Source: Cytobacillus oceanisediminis (GTDB lineage Bacteria; Bacillota; Bacilli; Bacillales; Cytobacillaceae). From it: a stretch of DNA of 64,000 bases. The stretch covers positions 124,001 through 188,000 of the forward strand of contig NZ_VLKI01000003.1 of NCBI RefSeq assembly GCF_007830235.1. Reading direction: 5' to 3'. The position numbers and the translations under genes are program-made. Shown one piece after another: positions 17,003-25,547 of the stretch. The notes below the pieces were generated by a model, which had not been told where the DNA came from, did no database searches, and saw nothing but the letters and a program-made list of their open reading frames with translations. Position 1 is the stretch's first letter. The number at the start of each line of letters is the position of its first letter.

Positions 17003-17239
17003 CCGTTTTTAAGATTCTGTTTTGATTTGGAAAAACTGCATGGTACCGCGGAATGAAGCAAAAATCCAAAAGCATATTGAAAAAGCTTTCAGCCCTGAAT
17101 ATTGAAGAATTTAACCATATGGCAGAAATTAAGCATTAACTCCGAAAACAACCTAAAATCCCGCCTATTTTACAGTTCCTCTACAAAAAATAATCTGCGA
17201 ATGATTTTTCCTTTATTTTCTTTTTAGTCTTCTTGCTCT
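17003..17239. other. Intergenic region without a clear gene
   Basis: Between pdp and dacF. Two overlapping short frames start near 17039-17054 and end within 90 nt; neither has a good SD or a recognisable product. No repeat, tRNA or hairpin stands out. Confidence 0.5.
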
Positions 17240-17267
17240 GTATAAATTTTCTTTAACTGGAAAAAAT
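17240..17267 (+). promoter_or_regulatory. SigF-type promoter of dacF
   Basis: GTATA, 14-nt spacer, GGAAAAAAT: an exact match to GYATA and to the GGNNANANT -10 of forespore SigF. It lies 30 nt before the dacF ATG. The spacer is at the short end of the usual range. Confidence 0.6.
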
Positions 17268-17297
17268 GGAGGCTATAAAGAATGGAGGTTTTATGTG

Positions 17298-18461
17298 ATG
17301 AAACGAATCGTCTCATTAATGTTAATAACATTTTTATTGGCAACAATCTTTGTTCCTTCAGGATTTGCAAGGGAAAGTGGTGCAGATTTGGCGGATAATG
17401 TGAAATCTGCAATACTAATCGAACGCGATACCGGATCGGTTTTATATGAAAAAAACAGCGGGGAAGAGCTGCCTCCTGCCAGCATGACAAAAGTGATGAC
17501 AATGCTGTTGATTATGGAAGCCATAGATGAAGGAAAACTATCATGGGATGAGAAGATCCGAACAAGCGAGTATGCTGCGTCGATGGGCGGTTCGCAAATA
17601 TTTTTGGAACCTGGTGAAGAAATGACCACAAAGCAAATGCTGCAGGGTATTGCAATTGGTTCAGGCAATGATGCATCAGTGGCAATGGCTGAGAGAATTG
17701 CTGGCTCAGAAGAAGCTTTCGTGGAAATGATGAATAAGAAAGCGAAGGAATTGGGGCTTAAGAATACGAAGTTTCAAAATCCGACAGGCCTTCCTGCAGA
17801 AGATCATTACAGTACAGCCTATGATATGGCCATGATGGCTAAAGAACTTCTTAAATATGAAGATATTACAAAGTTCACAGGCACATATGAAGCTTATCTG
17901 CGCGAGGATACAGATAATAAGTTTTGGCTTGTTAATACAAATAGGCTTGTCCGCTTTTATCCGGGGGTAGACGGGCTGAAAACAGGTTTTACCTCGGAGG
18001 CAAAATACTGCCTTACAGCGACCGCCCAGAAAGAAGGAATGCGGGTCATTACGGTGGTATTCGGTGCGCCAACCTCAAAGGAGCGCAATGCTCAAGTTAC
18101 AAAGATGCTGGACTTTGCTTTCAGCCAATATAAGACACATCCAATGTACGAAAGAAATCACGCCCTTGGAAAGGTATCTGTAAGCAAAGGTGAAAAGAAA
18201 AAGATTGAAGCACTGACTAGCGAGCCGATTTCCCTTTTAACGAAAAAAGGCGAAGGCATAGAAGATATCGAGCAAAAAGTGACCTTGGATAAAAATATTA
18301 AAGCGCCTATTCAAAAGGGCGATAAGATAGGCACTTTAACATTGACAAAGAATGGCAAGACGTTGGTGGAAAGCCCACTTGTTGCAAAGGAAGACAACAA
18401 GGAAGCTGGCTGGTGGACATTATTCAAACGATCGATGGGCATGTTAACAAAATCTGAATAG
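17298..18461 (+). CDS. dacF: D-alanyl-D-alanine carboxypeptidase DacF
   Basis: A low-molecular-weight penicillin-binding protein acting on cortex and germ-cell-wall peptidoglycan in the forespore. The 387-residue product has a signal peptide (1-25), SxxK with Ser62 and Lys65, SGN at 122-124, and KTG in DGLKTGFTS, then a C-terminal beta domain and an amphipathic tail WWTLFKRSMGML for membrane attachment. The ATG at 17298 follows GGAGG. It precedes spoIIAA-AB-sigF, as in B. subtilis, where readthrough lets SigF raise its own operon. Confidence 0.93.
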   Translation: MKRIVSLMLITFLLATIFVPSGFARESGADLADNVKSAILIERDTGSVLYEKNSGEELPPASMTKVMTMLLIMEAIDEGKLSWDEKIRTSEYAASMGGSQIFLEPGEEMTTKQMLQGIAIGSGNDASVAMAERIAGSEEAFVEMMNKKAKELGLKNTKFQNPTGLPAEDHYSTAYDMAMMAKELLKYEDITKFTGTYEAYLREDTDNKFWLVNTNRLVRFYPGVDGLKTGFTSEAKYCLTATAQKEGMRVITVVFGAPTSKERNAQVTKMLDFAFSQYKTHPMYERNHALGKVSVSKGEKKKIEALTSEPISLLTKKGEGIEDIEQKVTLDKNIKAPIQKGDKIGTLTLTKNGKTLVESPLVAKEDNKEAGWWTLFKRSMGMLTKSE

Positions 18462-18488
18462 CAAAGGCCAGGTTCCTCTTTGAAGACT

Positions 18489-18495
18489 TGTCGAA
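18489..18495 (+). promoter_or_regulatory. Spo0A box
   Basis: TGTCGAA, a perfect 0A box, 60 bp upstream of the SigH-type promoter of spoIIAA. B. subtilis spoIIA is activated by Spo0A~P from such boxes. Confidence 0.6.
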
Positions 18496-18548
18496 AAGAT
18501 ACAATATGACAACTATTTTTAGCGAATATACACTAGTTTTGTCTTCAG

Positions 18549-18576
18549 GAAGGAAATAAAACATTGGGCATCGAAA
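18549..18576 (+). promoter_or_regulatory. SigH-type promoter of spoIIA
   Basis: GAAGGAAAT fits the SigH -35 (RWAGGANNT); 14 nt later CGAAA fits the HGAAT -10 except for the last base. The start point would be 130 nt before spoIIAA. Confidence 0.6.
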
Positions 18577-18707
18577 TTGACTCACTATAAGGGCGGATCC
18601 CGGAATTTTTTCCGATTCCCGGTTCAGTCTATCCGGCAGGAAAAAGCGAAAAAGAAAAGGAATATTTGCTTTTTCGATGCAGGATACCAGATAAGGAGGC
18701 TATAGTA

Positions 18708-19058
18708 GTGAGTCTTAACATTAATTTGGAAGTAAAGCATGATGTTTTGTGTATTCGTCTAAGCGGAGAATTGGACCATCATTCGGCAGATGAACTGCGG
18801 GAACAGGCGACAAGAGCAATTGAAGATCATGATATCCATCATATTATTTTAAATCTTGAACATCTCTCTTTTATGGATAGTTCGGGATTGGGCGTTATTT
18901 TGGGCAGGTATAAGCAAGTCAAACAAAAACATGGCGAAATGGTTGTTTGTGCGATATCCCCGGCAGTGCAAAGGCTATTTGATATGTCAGGCTTATTTAA
19001 GATTATCCGTTTAGAGCTGACAGAGGAAAATGCTTTGCAAAGATTGGGGGTTGCCTGA
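18708..19058 (+). CDS. spoIIAA: Anti-anti-sigma factor SpoIIAA
   Basis: STAS-domain partner-switch protein; when unphosphorylated it displaces SigF from SpoIIAB. The 116-residue product keeps the phosphorylation site Ser58 in [14 protein letters not shown]. Translation starts at GTG 18708, 6-7 nt after AAGGAGG. It is co-transcribed with spoIIAB (3-nt gap) and sigF. The upstream region carries a Spo0A box and a SigH-type promoter. Confidence 0.94.
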   Translation: MSLNINLEVKHDVLCIRLSGELDHHSADELREQATRAIEDHDIHHIILNLEHLSFMDSSGLGVILGRYKQVKQKHGEMVVCAISPAVQRLFDMSGLFKIIRLELTEENALQRLGVA

Positions 19059-19061
19059 CCT

Positions 19062-19502
19062 ATGAAAAACGTAATGAACTTGGAATTCAGCGCATTAAGC
19101 CAAAATGAATCCTTTGCCCGTGTGACAGTTGCTGCTTTTATTGCCCAGCTGGATCCAACAATGGATGAATTAACAGAAATCAAAACAGTCGTTTCTGAAG
19201 CTGTGACAAACTCTATTATCCACGGTTATGAAAATGATCCTAATGGAGTTGTTAATATTTCTGTTGTAATTGAAGATGGATTCATTGATATGACTATCAA
19301 GGATAAAGGCCTTGGGATTATGGATGTGGAGGAAGCCCGCCAGCCGCTGTTTACGACAAAGCCTGAATTAGAAAGATCAGGTATGGGCTTTACAATTATG
19401 GAAAATTTCATGGATGAAATTGAAATCAAATCGCAACCGGGAATAGGCACAGAAATCCGATTAAGGAAGCATTTATCAAATAGTAAAATGCTATGCAATT
19501 AA
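19062..19502 (+). CDS. spoIIAB: Anti-sigma F factor SpoIIAB
   Basis: Serine kinase and anti-sigma factor that holds SigF inactive before septation and phosphorylates SpoIIAA. The 146-residue GHKL protein shows the N box [12 protein letters not shown]1 box IKDKGLGI and G2 box [10 protein letters not shown]. No strong SD is seen; translation is probably coupled to spoIIAA, which ends three bases earlier. Confidence 0.94.
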   Translation: MKNVMNLEFSALSQNESFARVTVAAFIAQLDPTMDELTEIKTVVSEAVTNSIIHGYENDPNGVVNISVVIEDGFIDMTIKDKGLGIMDVEEARQPLFTTKPELERSGMGFTIMENFMDEIEIKSQPGIGTEIRLRKHLSNSKMLCN

Positions 19503-19514
19503 GGGAGTCTTGCT

Positions 19515-20273
19515 ATGGATGTGGAGGTTAAAACAGATAAGGGCCAAACGTATTTAAAGGACCATGAAGTCAAGGAGCTTATAAAGCAAAGCCAAAGCGG
19601 AGATCAGGGTGCAAGGGATCGGATTGTCCAGAAAAATATGCGCCTTGTCTGGTCAGTTGTCCAGCGATTCTTAAACAGAGGCTATGAACCGGACGATCTC
19701 TTCCAAATCGGCTGTATTGGCTTATTAAAATCGGTTGATAAATTTGATCTCAGTTATGATGTAAAGTTTTCAACTTATGCAGTCCCTATGATCATCGGAG
19801 AAATCCAAAGATTTATCCGTGATGATGGAACCGTAAAGGTGAGCCGTTCTTTAAAGGAAATGAGCAACAAAATCAGGAAGGCTAAGGACGAACTTTCAAA
19901 AACACTTGGCCGCGTCCCAACTGTGACAGAGCTTTCCGAGCATCTTGAGATTTCCCCTGAAGATATCATCCTGGCACAGGAAGCAAGCCGGATTCCTTCA
20001 TCCATTCACGAAACGGTGTATGAAAATGACGGAGACCCGATCACTCTCCTGGACCAAATTGATGATGGCAATGAAGGCAAATGGTTTGATAAGATTGCTC
20101 TGAAGGAAGCGATTCGTGAATTGGACGAGAGGGAAAGATTGATTGTCTTTTTGCGCTATTATAAAGACCAGACACAATCAGAAGTAGCAGCCAGGCTTGG
20201 CATTTCCCAAGTCCAAGTTTCACGGCTCGAAAAAAAGATATTGCAGCAAATGAAAGACCGGATGGATTTGTAA
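19515..20273 (+). CDS. sigF: RNA polymerase sigma factor SigF
   Basis: First forespore-specific sigma factor. The 252-residue protein contains sigma region 2 (RLVWSVVQRFLNRGYEPDDLFQIG), region 3 and region 4 (QSEVAARLGISQVQVSRLEKKIL, the -35-binding helix-turn-helix). It would read the SigF promoter seen upstream of dacF. SD GGGAG, 12 nt after the spoIIAB stop. The terminator hairpin includes its last codons. Confidence 0.95.
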   Translation: MDVEVKTDKGQTYLKDHEVKELIKQSQSGDQGARDRIVQKNMRLVWSVVQRFLNRGYEPDDLFQIGCIGLLKSVDKFDLSYDVKFSTYAVPMIIGEIQRFIRDDGTVKVSRSLKEMSNKIRKAKDELSKTLGRVPTVTELSEHLEISPEDIILAQEASRIPSSIHETVYENDGDPITLLDQIDDGNEGKWFDKIALKEAIRELDERERLIVFLRYYKDQTQSEVAARLGISQVQVSRLEKKILQQMKDRMDL

Positions 20274-20295
20274 AATCCATCCGGTCTTTTATTTT
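20254..20295 (+). terminator. Terminator after sigF
   Basis: A 16-bp perfect stem (AAGACCGGATGGATTT and its complement) with a three-base loop spans the stop codon and is followed by TTATTTTT. Confidence 0.9.
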
Positions 20296-20296
20296 T

Positions 20297-20373
20297 GGCT
20301 CTGTTAAAACTCTGTGTTGATATTGGCACCCTGTTGGCTGAAGCGGAAATCTACAGCCAAGGTTAAATGAGCC
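20297..20373 (+). mobile_element. MITE-like repeat, copy E, short form
   Basis: A 77-bp internal-deletion form: GGCTCTGTTAAA start, TTGATATTGGCACC, GCGGAAATC, end TTAAATGAGCC. TATTTTT lies on both flanks (20290-20296, 20374-20380), suggesting an intact insertion. It lies directly behind the sigF terminator. Confidence 0.75.
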
Positions 20374-20482
20374 TATTTTTTAAGAAATAGCTGTGAAGCA
20401 ATAATTTCCACGCATAATGGCCTTTGCACCTTTCATCATAGCAAAATATCCAATCCCTTTTTAAACAGCCAATTATTGGTCT

Positions 20483-20512
20483 TCATGAAGCAAATATCTG
20501 TAACTCATACTA
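20483..20512 (+). promoter_or_regulatory. SigG-type promoter of spoVAA
   Basis: TCATG, 18-nt spacer, CATACTA. The -10 is an exact SigG match (CATWMTA) and the -35 fits four of five of GHATR. It lies 38 nt before the spoVAA ATG. Confidence 0.6.
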
Positions 20513-20549
20513 AATATACGAGGAAATCACTGTGTGGGAAGTGAGCGCA

Positions 20550-21170
20550 ATGGAAAAAACGGTTTATATTCGCTTGCGGCATCGTCTGCAGGTTCGGCCG
20601 GACGGGATTATACTTCTCAAGGATATCGCTCAAGTCATTGCGGATGAGGATATTTATGAACCGCTATGCAAACTTGCTTTGTATCGGGTAACCGACAATG
20701 ACCGGAACATAGTCGTTATTGATGTTATGAAAGTGATCCGTGCAATAACCAAAACATTTCCGAAATTGGAAGTTCAGTCAATAGGGCCAGCTCAGGCAAT
20801 TGTCGAGGTTGTCACAAAAAAGCGAAAAGTTTCTCTGCCTCTTTTCCTATTGGTTTGGTTTCTGCTATTTATTGGGGCTGCATTGGCCATTATGAATTTT
20901 CATGAAGACGTCAGCATGCAGGCTGTTCAGCTGAGAATTTACACCATTATTACAGGAGAAGTAGATAGCAAGCCGCTCATATTTCAAATCCCATATTCAA
21001 TAGGACTTGGTCTTGGGATGATCATCTTTTTTAACCATGTCTTTAAAAAACGGCTTAATGAGGAGCCCAGCCCATTAGAAGTAGAAATGTTCAATTATCA
21101 GCTTGATCTTGATAATTATGTTGCTTTGCATGAGAACAAGGAGAGTATGAAGCGCATTGATGACAATTAA
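20550..21170 (+). CDS. spoVAA: Stage V sporulation protein AA
   Basis: Part of the SpoVA system for moving Ca-dipicolinate into the spore and out at germination. The 206-residue product has an N-terminal soluble domain (EKTVYIRLRHR...) and two hydrophobic helices (about 98-116 and 149-167), ending RLNEEPSPLEVEMFNYQLDL, strongly conserved in SpoVAA. The ATG 20550 gives the same length as B. subtilis; an in-frame GTG at 20532 has the better SD (GAGG, 8 nt) and could be used. It overlaps spoVAB. Confidence 0.92.
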   Translation: MEKTVYIRLRHRLQVRPDGIILLKDIAQVIADEDIYEPLCKLALYRVTDNDRNIVVIDVMKVIRAITKTFPKLEVQSIGPAQAIVEVVTKKRKVSLPLFLLVWFLLFIGAALAIMNFHEDVSMQAVQLRIYTIITGEVDSKPLIFQIPYSIGLGLGMIIFFNHVFKKRLNEEPSPLEVEMFNYQLDLDNYVALHENKESMKRIDDN

Positions 21171-21582
21171 TGTTGTTTTGGTAATGATAATTGGATTTGC
21201 GGGAGGATTGGCGGTCGGCTCAGGTTTCGTTGCATTTCTGGCAGTATTGGGGATTATACCGAGACTCACCCAGCTGACCAAAACGATGAAAATGATTCAT
21301 CATTATGAGGCTGCAGTCGTTTTTGGAGCATTGGCAGGGGGATTAGCTTCACTCTGGAATCCAGTTTTGTTTTTTACTCCATATATTTTAATCCCGCTTG
21401 GTTTGGCAGCTGGTGTATTTGTAGGAATGCTTGCAGCCGCTTTAACTGAAGTGTTGAACGTTTTTCCAATCCTGGCTAAAAGAATTGGTGTTGATGGGAA
21501 AATTGCCATATTGCTTATGGCATTTGTATTTGGAAAAGTAATCGGCTCTTTATTTCAATGGATTTACTTTGTTAACAGATAG
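21160..21582 (+). CDS. spoVAB: Stage V sporulation protein AB
   Basis: A 140-residue integral membrane protein with four hydrophobic helices, conserved in spoVA operons. ATG 21160 (or TTG 21157) overlaps the end of spoVAA. The stop codon is unusual in origin: TAG is built from the last two bases of an 8-bp target sequence (AACAGATA) and the first G of repeat copy F. After the repeat the duplicated target continues as AACAGATAA, so the ancestral stop was TAA and the protein end (FVNR) is unchanged. Confidence 0.92.
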   Translation: MTINVVLVMIIGFAGGLAVGSGFVAFLAVLGIIPRLTQLTKTMKMIHHYEAAVVFGALAGGLASLWNPVLFFTPYILIPLGLAAGVFVGMLAAALTEVLNVFPILAKRIGVDGKIAILLMAFVFGKVIGSLFQWIYFVNR

Positions 21583-21823
21583 GCTATGTTAAAGCTCATT
21601 GCAGATTTTCGCTACCTGTTGATTGGACCGGAAGGCACTAGATTCTCGAAAATGCATTCGCATTTCCTTTGTGCGGTGTATTTTCAAGGAAGCTGGTTCA
21701 ATGTCCTGCGGGAAACGCGAGTCAAAGGGAGACCCCGCATGCGTTCACGCCGAGGAGGCTCCCTGACCGCCCGCGTTAGCTGAGTGACTGGAGCGTAAAT
21801 CAACAGGCAAGGTTAACAGAGCC
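21582..21823 (+). mobile_element. Dispersed MITE-like repeat, copy F, with 8-bp TSD
   Basis: A 242-bp full copy. Left end GGCTATGTTAAAGCTC, right end GGTTAACAGAGCC. It is flanked by perfect 8-bp direct repeats AACAGATA (21574-21581 and 21824-21831). The inner part carries AAATGC/GCATTT hairpin, GGGAG/CTCCC pairing and GGAGCG-TAAATCAACA near the right end. It lies between spoVAB and spoVAEA, where spoVAC-AD-AEB would be expected. Confidence 0.9.
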
Positions 21824-21898
21824 AACAGATAAGATAACATACAAGGGTGGCTGCAGAATTTTTGTTCAAACAATAGCATTCGGAAAGGAATAATTATT

Positions 21899-22486
21899 AT
21901 GGATGATCGGAGGCACGTCATTCTTATAACAGATGGAGACGACTATGCAAGGAAAACTGTTGAGCTTGTTGCAAAGGAAATTGGGTGCAGATGCTTGTCC
22001 TTGTCACATGGAAACCCTTCCGTTTTAACCGGCCAGCAAATCGTTAAGCTTATTAAAAAAGTCTCCCATGACCCTGTCCTTGTCATGTTTGATGACAGCG
22101 GATTTATTGGGGAGGGTGCTGGTGAGAATGCACTGAAATATGTGGCGTGCCATAAAGATATCCATGTTTTGGGAATCATAGCGGTCGCCTCGAAAACGAG
22201 GCAGGCTGAATGGACGAAGGTAGATGTTTGCATTGATAGCAATGGGGAGCTCACTCCCTATGGGGTAGATAAATTTGGCGTACCTGAGATGGAAATCGGG
22301 CGCATTAATGGGGATACCGTATATTGTCTTGATCAATTAGATGTCCCTATTATTGTGGGGATTGGCGATATTGGAAAAATGTCGAAAAAAGATCATTACG
22401 ATAAAGGTTCACCAATTACCAGGAAGGCAGTAGAACTTGTTTTGGAAAGGAGCGGTTATGATGTCAGACAGCAAGAAAAACAATAA
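21899..22486 (+). CDS. spoVAEA: Stage V sporulation protein AEA
   Basis: A 195-residue soluble protein ([14 protein letters not shown]..., [61 protein letters not shown]) that matches B. subtilis SpoVAEa along its length. Its exact task in DPA movement is unclear. SD GGAAAGGAA, 8 nt before the ATG. It overlaps spoVAF. In B. subtilis three genes (AC, AD, AEb) precede it; here they are absent. Confidence 0.92.
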   Translation: MDDRRHVILITDGDDYARKTVELVAKEIGCRCLSLSHGNPSVLTGQQIVKLIKKVSHDPVLVMFDDSGFIGEGAGENALKYVACHKDIHVLGIIAVASKTRQAEWTKVDVCIDSNGELTPYGVDKFGVPEMEIGRINGDTVYCLDQLDVPIIVGIGDIGKMSKKDHYDKGSPITRKAVELVLERSGYDVRQQEKQ

Positions 22487-23936
22487 AATGCCCATTCCTA
22501 AATCTGTCCAAGAAATTGAAAAGTATATGAAGGACAGGGTTGGGCTGGGAGACAGCTTTGACTTAGGAGTCCGCAAGTTAAAAGTACTAAGGAAAGATGT
22601 TCATTTCTATTATATTAATGGCTTAACCGATACCCAGTTTATCATTGAAATCGTTGAGGGGCTTGTTGAAATTAACGATAATGAAAAACTTTCAACCAAA
22701 CTGTTTGAGATAGTTGAAAACAGAATCATGCACCAATCCGTTGAACATATAAAAACAATGGATGAGCTGGTTGATCAGGTACTGTCAGGGCTTATCGTAG
22801 TGGTTGTAGAGGGAGAAGGAGTAGGCCTTGTTATCGATGTCCGCAGCTACCCAGGAAGGACACCGCAGGAACCGGATACCGAGAAAGTCGTCCGCGGTTC
22901 ACGCGATGGGTACGTTGAAAATATTATTGTGAATACAGCTTTGACAAGAAGAAGAATAAGGGATGAAAGACTCCGTTTTGAAATTATGCGGGTAGGCGAA
23001 CGTTCCAAAACGGATGTTGCCATTGGATATATCAAAGATGTTGCCAATAAGGATTTAATCGATTTAATCAGAAAAGAAATTAAAGAGATCAAAATAGATG
23101 GAATCACAATGGCCGATAAAACAGTTGAAGAGTTTTTATTAAAACAAGGCTATAATCCATTCCCGCTCGTTCGCTACACCGAAAGGGCCGACGTAGCCGC
23201 AGCCCATTTACTTGAAGGGCATGTCATTATCTTTGTTGATACATCACCAAGCGTAATCATTACACCTACTACTTATTTTCATCATTTACAGCATGCTGAG
23301 GAGTACAGGCAATCGCCAGCAGTTGGTACATTTGTACGCTGGATTCGCTTTCTGGGATTACTGGCATCGATCGTACTTTTGCCTTTATGGTTTTTATTTG
23401 TTTTGGAGCCTTCGCTTTTGCCAGAAAGAATTGCTTTTGTTGGCCCGAATGAAGAAACAAATGTACCTGTCATTGTCCAGTTATTCCTTGCTGATGTCGG
23501 GATTGAGTTTCTCAGGATTGCAGCCATTCATACGCCGACGCCGCTTTCAACAGCAATGGGCTTAATTGCAGCCGTACTCATAGGGCAAATTGCCATAGAT
23601 GTCGGTTTGTTTGTACCGGAAGTTATTTTGTATGTTGCTTTGGCGGCAATCGGGACATTTGCGACACCAAGCTATGAGTTGAGTATCGCTAATAAAATAG
23701 TAAGGCTGGGACTTTTGGTGTCAGTAGCCCTTTTCCATACACCGGGTCTAGTAGTGGGGCTGACCCTGGTCATCTTGTTGCTGGCGAGCATTAAGTCTTT
23801 GAATACTCCATATTTATGGCCCTTTATTCCGTTCAGTCCAGTAGCTTTAACTCAAATATTGATTCGCCGGTCAATGCCTGGTTCAAAAATCCGGCCAAGC
23901 ATCGTTCAGACAAAGAATCGTTATAAGCAGCCATGA
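22461..23936 (+). CDS. spoVAF: Stage V sporulation protein AF
   Basis: A GerA-family A-subunit-like membrane protein, 491 residues: large N-terminal soluble domain with the [20 protein letters not shown] segment typical of GerAA, then about five helices from residue 290 on. SpoVAF associates with FigP and is thought to amplify germination by ion release. ATG 22461 is 8 nt after AAAGGAG; ATG 22458 is possible. It overlaps spoVAEA by 26 nt. Confidence 0.92.
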   Translation: MSDSKKNNKMPIPKSVQEIEKYMKDRVGLGDSFDLGVRKLKVLRKDVHFYYINGLTDTQFIIEIVEGLVEINDNEKLSTKLFEIVENRIMHQSVEHIKTMDELVDQVLSGLIVVVVEGEGVGLVIDVRSYPGRTPQEPDTEKVVRGSRDGYVENIIVNTALTRRRIRDERLRFEIMRVGERSKTDVAIGYIKDVANKDLIDLIRKEIKEIKIDGITMADKTVEEFLLKQGYNPFPLVRYTERADVAAAHLLEGHVIIFVDTSPSVIITPTTYFHHLQHAEEYRQSPAVGTFVRWIRFLGLLASIVLLPLWFLFVLEPSLLPERIAFVGPNEETNVPVIVQLFLADVGIEFLRIAAIHTPTPLSTAMGLIAAVLIGQIAIDVGLFVPEVILYVALAAIGTFATPSYELSIANKIVRLGLLVSVALFHTPGLVVGLTLVILLLASIKSLNTPYLWPFIPFSPVALTQILIRRSMPGSKIRPSIVQTKNRYKQP

Positions 23937-24022
23937 AGCAAGAAATACACGGAATGCCGATTGCGCAAATACACGAAATATGGTAAAGTGTTTTTAATTG
24001 AATAAAGGGTTAAAGGACACAG

Positions 24023-24058
24023 AATAGACAGTCTCTTGCAGAAACTGTCTATTTCTTT
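24023..24058 (+). terminator. Terminator after spoVAF
   Basis: AATAGACAGT / ACTGTCTATT, 10-bp perfect stem, 11-base loop, T-rich tail. Confidence 0.75.
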
Positions 24059-24186
24059 AATAAATTTTAATCGATGTCTAGCAGGGGCAATATTTGCTTG
24101 ATTCTTAAAAGGGAGGGTTGCTTCTTTTTAAGATCTTGTCGGATATAAAGAGTCCTGTGCTTTGCTAAAAGGGAAGAGGGGGAAAC

Positions 24187-25506
24187 ATGTTTTTTCACGG
24201 CACCATGAAAGTTAATAATAAAGGGCACCTGGAAATAGGCGGTATGGACACTGTTGAACTCGCCGGCCAATTTGGAACGCCATTATATGTATATGATGTA
24301 GCTTTAATAAGGGATAGAGCAAGAGGATTTAAGCAGACTTTTGAGAAACTGGGAATTACTGCTCAAGTAGCATATGCGAGCAAAGCTTTTTCAACTGTAG
24401 CCATGGTACAGTTGGTTGATGAGGAAGGCCTATCCCTTGATGTAGTTTCAGGCGGGGAATTATACACTGCTCTTGCTGCAGATTTTCCACCTGAAAGAAT
24501 CCATTTCCACGGCAACAATAAGAGCAAAGAAGAACTGGAAATGGCTCTTAAATATAATGTGGGCTGCATTGTAGTCGATAACTTCTATGAACTGGACCTT
24601 CTCCAGGAAATCTGTGAATCCCTTGGCATAAAAACAAAAATCCTTTTAAGGGTGACACCCGGAATTGAAGCCCATACCCATGACTATATTTTAACAGGGC
24701 AAGAGGATTCAAAATTTGGATTTGATCTTCAAAATGGCCAGGCTGAAGAGGCTTTAAAAAAGGCTTTGGATTCAGAATGGATTGAAACGCTTGGGCTGCA
24801 TTGCCATATTGGCTCCCAGATCTTTGATACAACAGGATTTATTTTGGCGGCCAAGAAAATTTTTGAAAAGATGAACGAATGGAAAGAAGCATATTCTTAT
24901 GAACCCCAAGTGCTTAATTTGGGTGGAGGCTTCGGCATCCGCTACACAGGGGATGATGATCCGATTCCTGCATCTAAATATGTTGAAGAGATTATTGGGG
25001 AAGTTAAAAATCAGGCTGAGCATTATTCAATGAAGATGCCTGAGGTTTGGATCGAACCGGGCCGTTCCCTGGTTGGGGATGCAGGGACTACATTATACCA
25101 GACAGGTTCCCGCAAAGAGGTTCCAAATGTTAGGAACTATCTCGCTGTGGACGGCGGTATGAGTGACAATATCAGACCGGCTCTTTATCAGGCGAAGTAT
25201 GAAGCTGTTTTAGCAAACAGAGTAAATGAGAAGCCGGAAGAGACTGTTTCGATCGCAGGCAAATGCTGTGAATCGGGCGATATGCTTATTTGGGATTTGC
25301 CGCTTCCGAAGGCAGAGGATAAAGATATTTTGGCTGTATTTTGTACCGGAGCTTATGGCTATTCCATGGCCAACAATTACAACCGTATTCCAAGGCCGCC
25401 AGTAGTATTTGTCGAAAATGGCGAAGCGAAGCTGGTTGTCAAAAGGGAAACTTACGAGGACATATTGCGATTGGATTTGCCGATCAATGAAAAAATAAAA
25501 AATTAA
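24187..25506 (+). CDS. lysA: Diaminopimelate decarboxylase
   Basis: Last step of lysine synthesis: meso-diaminopimelate to lysine and CO2, PLP-dependent. The 439-residue protein has PLP Lys66 (AYASKAF), HGNNKS, the GLHCHIGSQ strand, the EPGRSLVG cofactor-phosphate site, and GKCCESGD with the substrate-pocket Cys. Fold type III barrel plus C-terminal beta domain. SD AGAGGGGG. Position after the spoVA cluster matches B. subtilis. Confidence 0.94.
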   Translation: MFFHGTMKVNNKGHLEIGGMDTVELAGQFGTPLYVYDVALIRDRARGFKQTFEKLGITAQVAYASKAFSTVAMVQLVDEEGLSLDVVSGGELYTALAADFPPERIHFHGNNKSKEELEMALKYNVGCIVVDNFYELDLLQEICESLGIKTKILLRVTPGIEAHTHDYILTGQEDSKFGFDLQNGQAEEALKKALDSEWIETLGLHCHIGSQIFDTTGFILAAKKIFEKMNEWKEAYSYEPQVLNLGGGFGIRYTGDDDPIPASKYVEEIIGEVKNQAEHYSMKMPEVWIEPGRSLVGDAGTTLYQTGSRKEVPNVRNYLAVDGGMSDNIRPALYQAKYEAVLANRVNEKPEETVSIAGKCCESGDMLIWDLPLPKAEDKDILAVFCTGAYGYSMANNYNRIPRPPVVFVENGEAKLVVKRETYEDILRLDLPINEKIKN

Positions 25507-25535
25507 GCTGCCTGGTCCCAGGCAGCTTTACTTTT
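25505..25535. terminator. Bidirectional terminator, lysA/ypuA
   Basis: A 10-bp stem AAGCTGCCTG/CAGGCAGCTT with loop GTCC. T-rich on the plus side and, read on the minus strand, followed by AATTTTTTATTTTTT, so it can stop both convergent genes. Confidence 0.85.
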
Positions 25536-25547
25536 GAGGCTATGCAG

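Noticed and set aside
17039-17139. Possible gene fragments after the pdp terminator
   Set aside because: Two frames of 20-30 codons overlap, neither with a ribosome site; nothing recognisable.
18572-18596. CGAAATT then GACTCACTATA, GGG and GGATCC, like vector T7 promoter DNA
   Set aside because: The middle six bases of the T7 promoter are missing and one A is inserted. The stretch is inside the natural SigH promoter region of spoIIA, with host sequence on both sides, so chance similarity is likelier than contamination.
21582-21823. Repeat F as the cause of the spoVAC-AD-AEB loss by recombination between two copies
   Set aside because: Both flanks carry the identical 8-bp duplication AACAGATA, which marks a single simple insertion.
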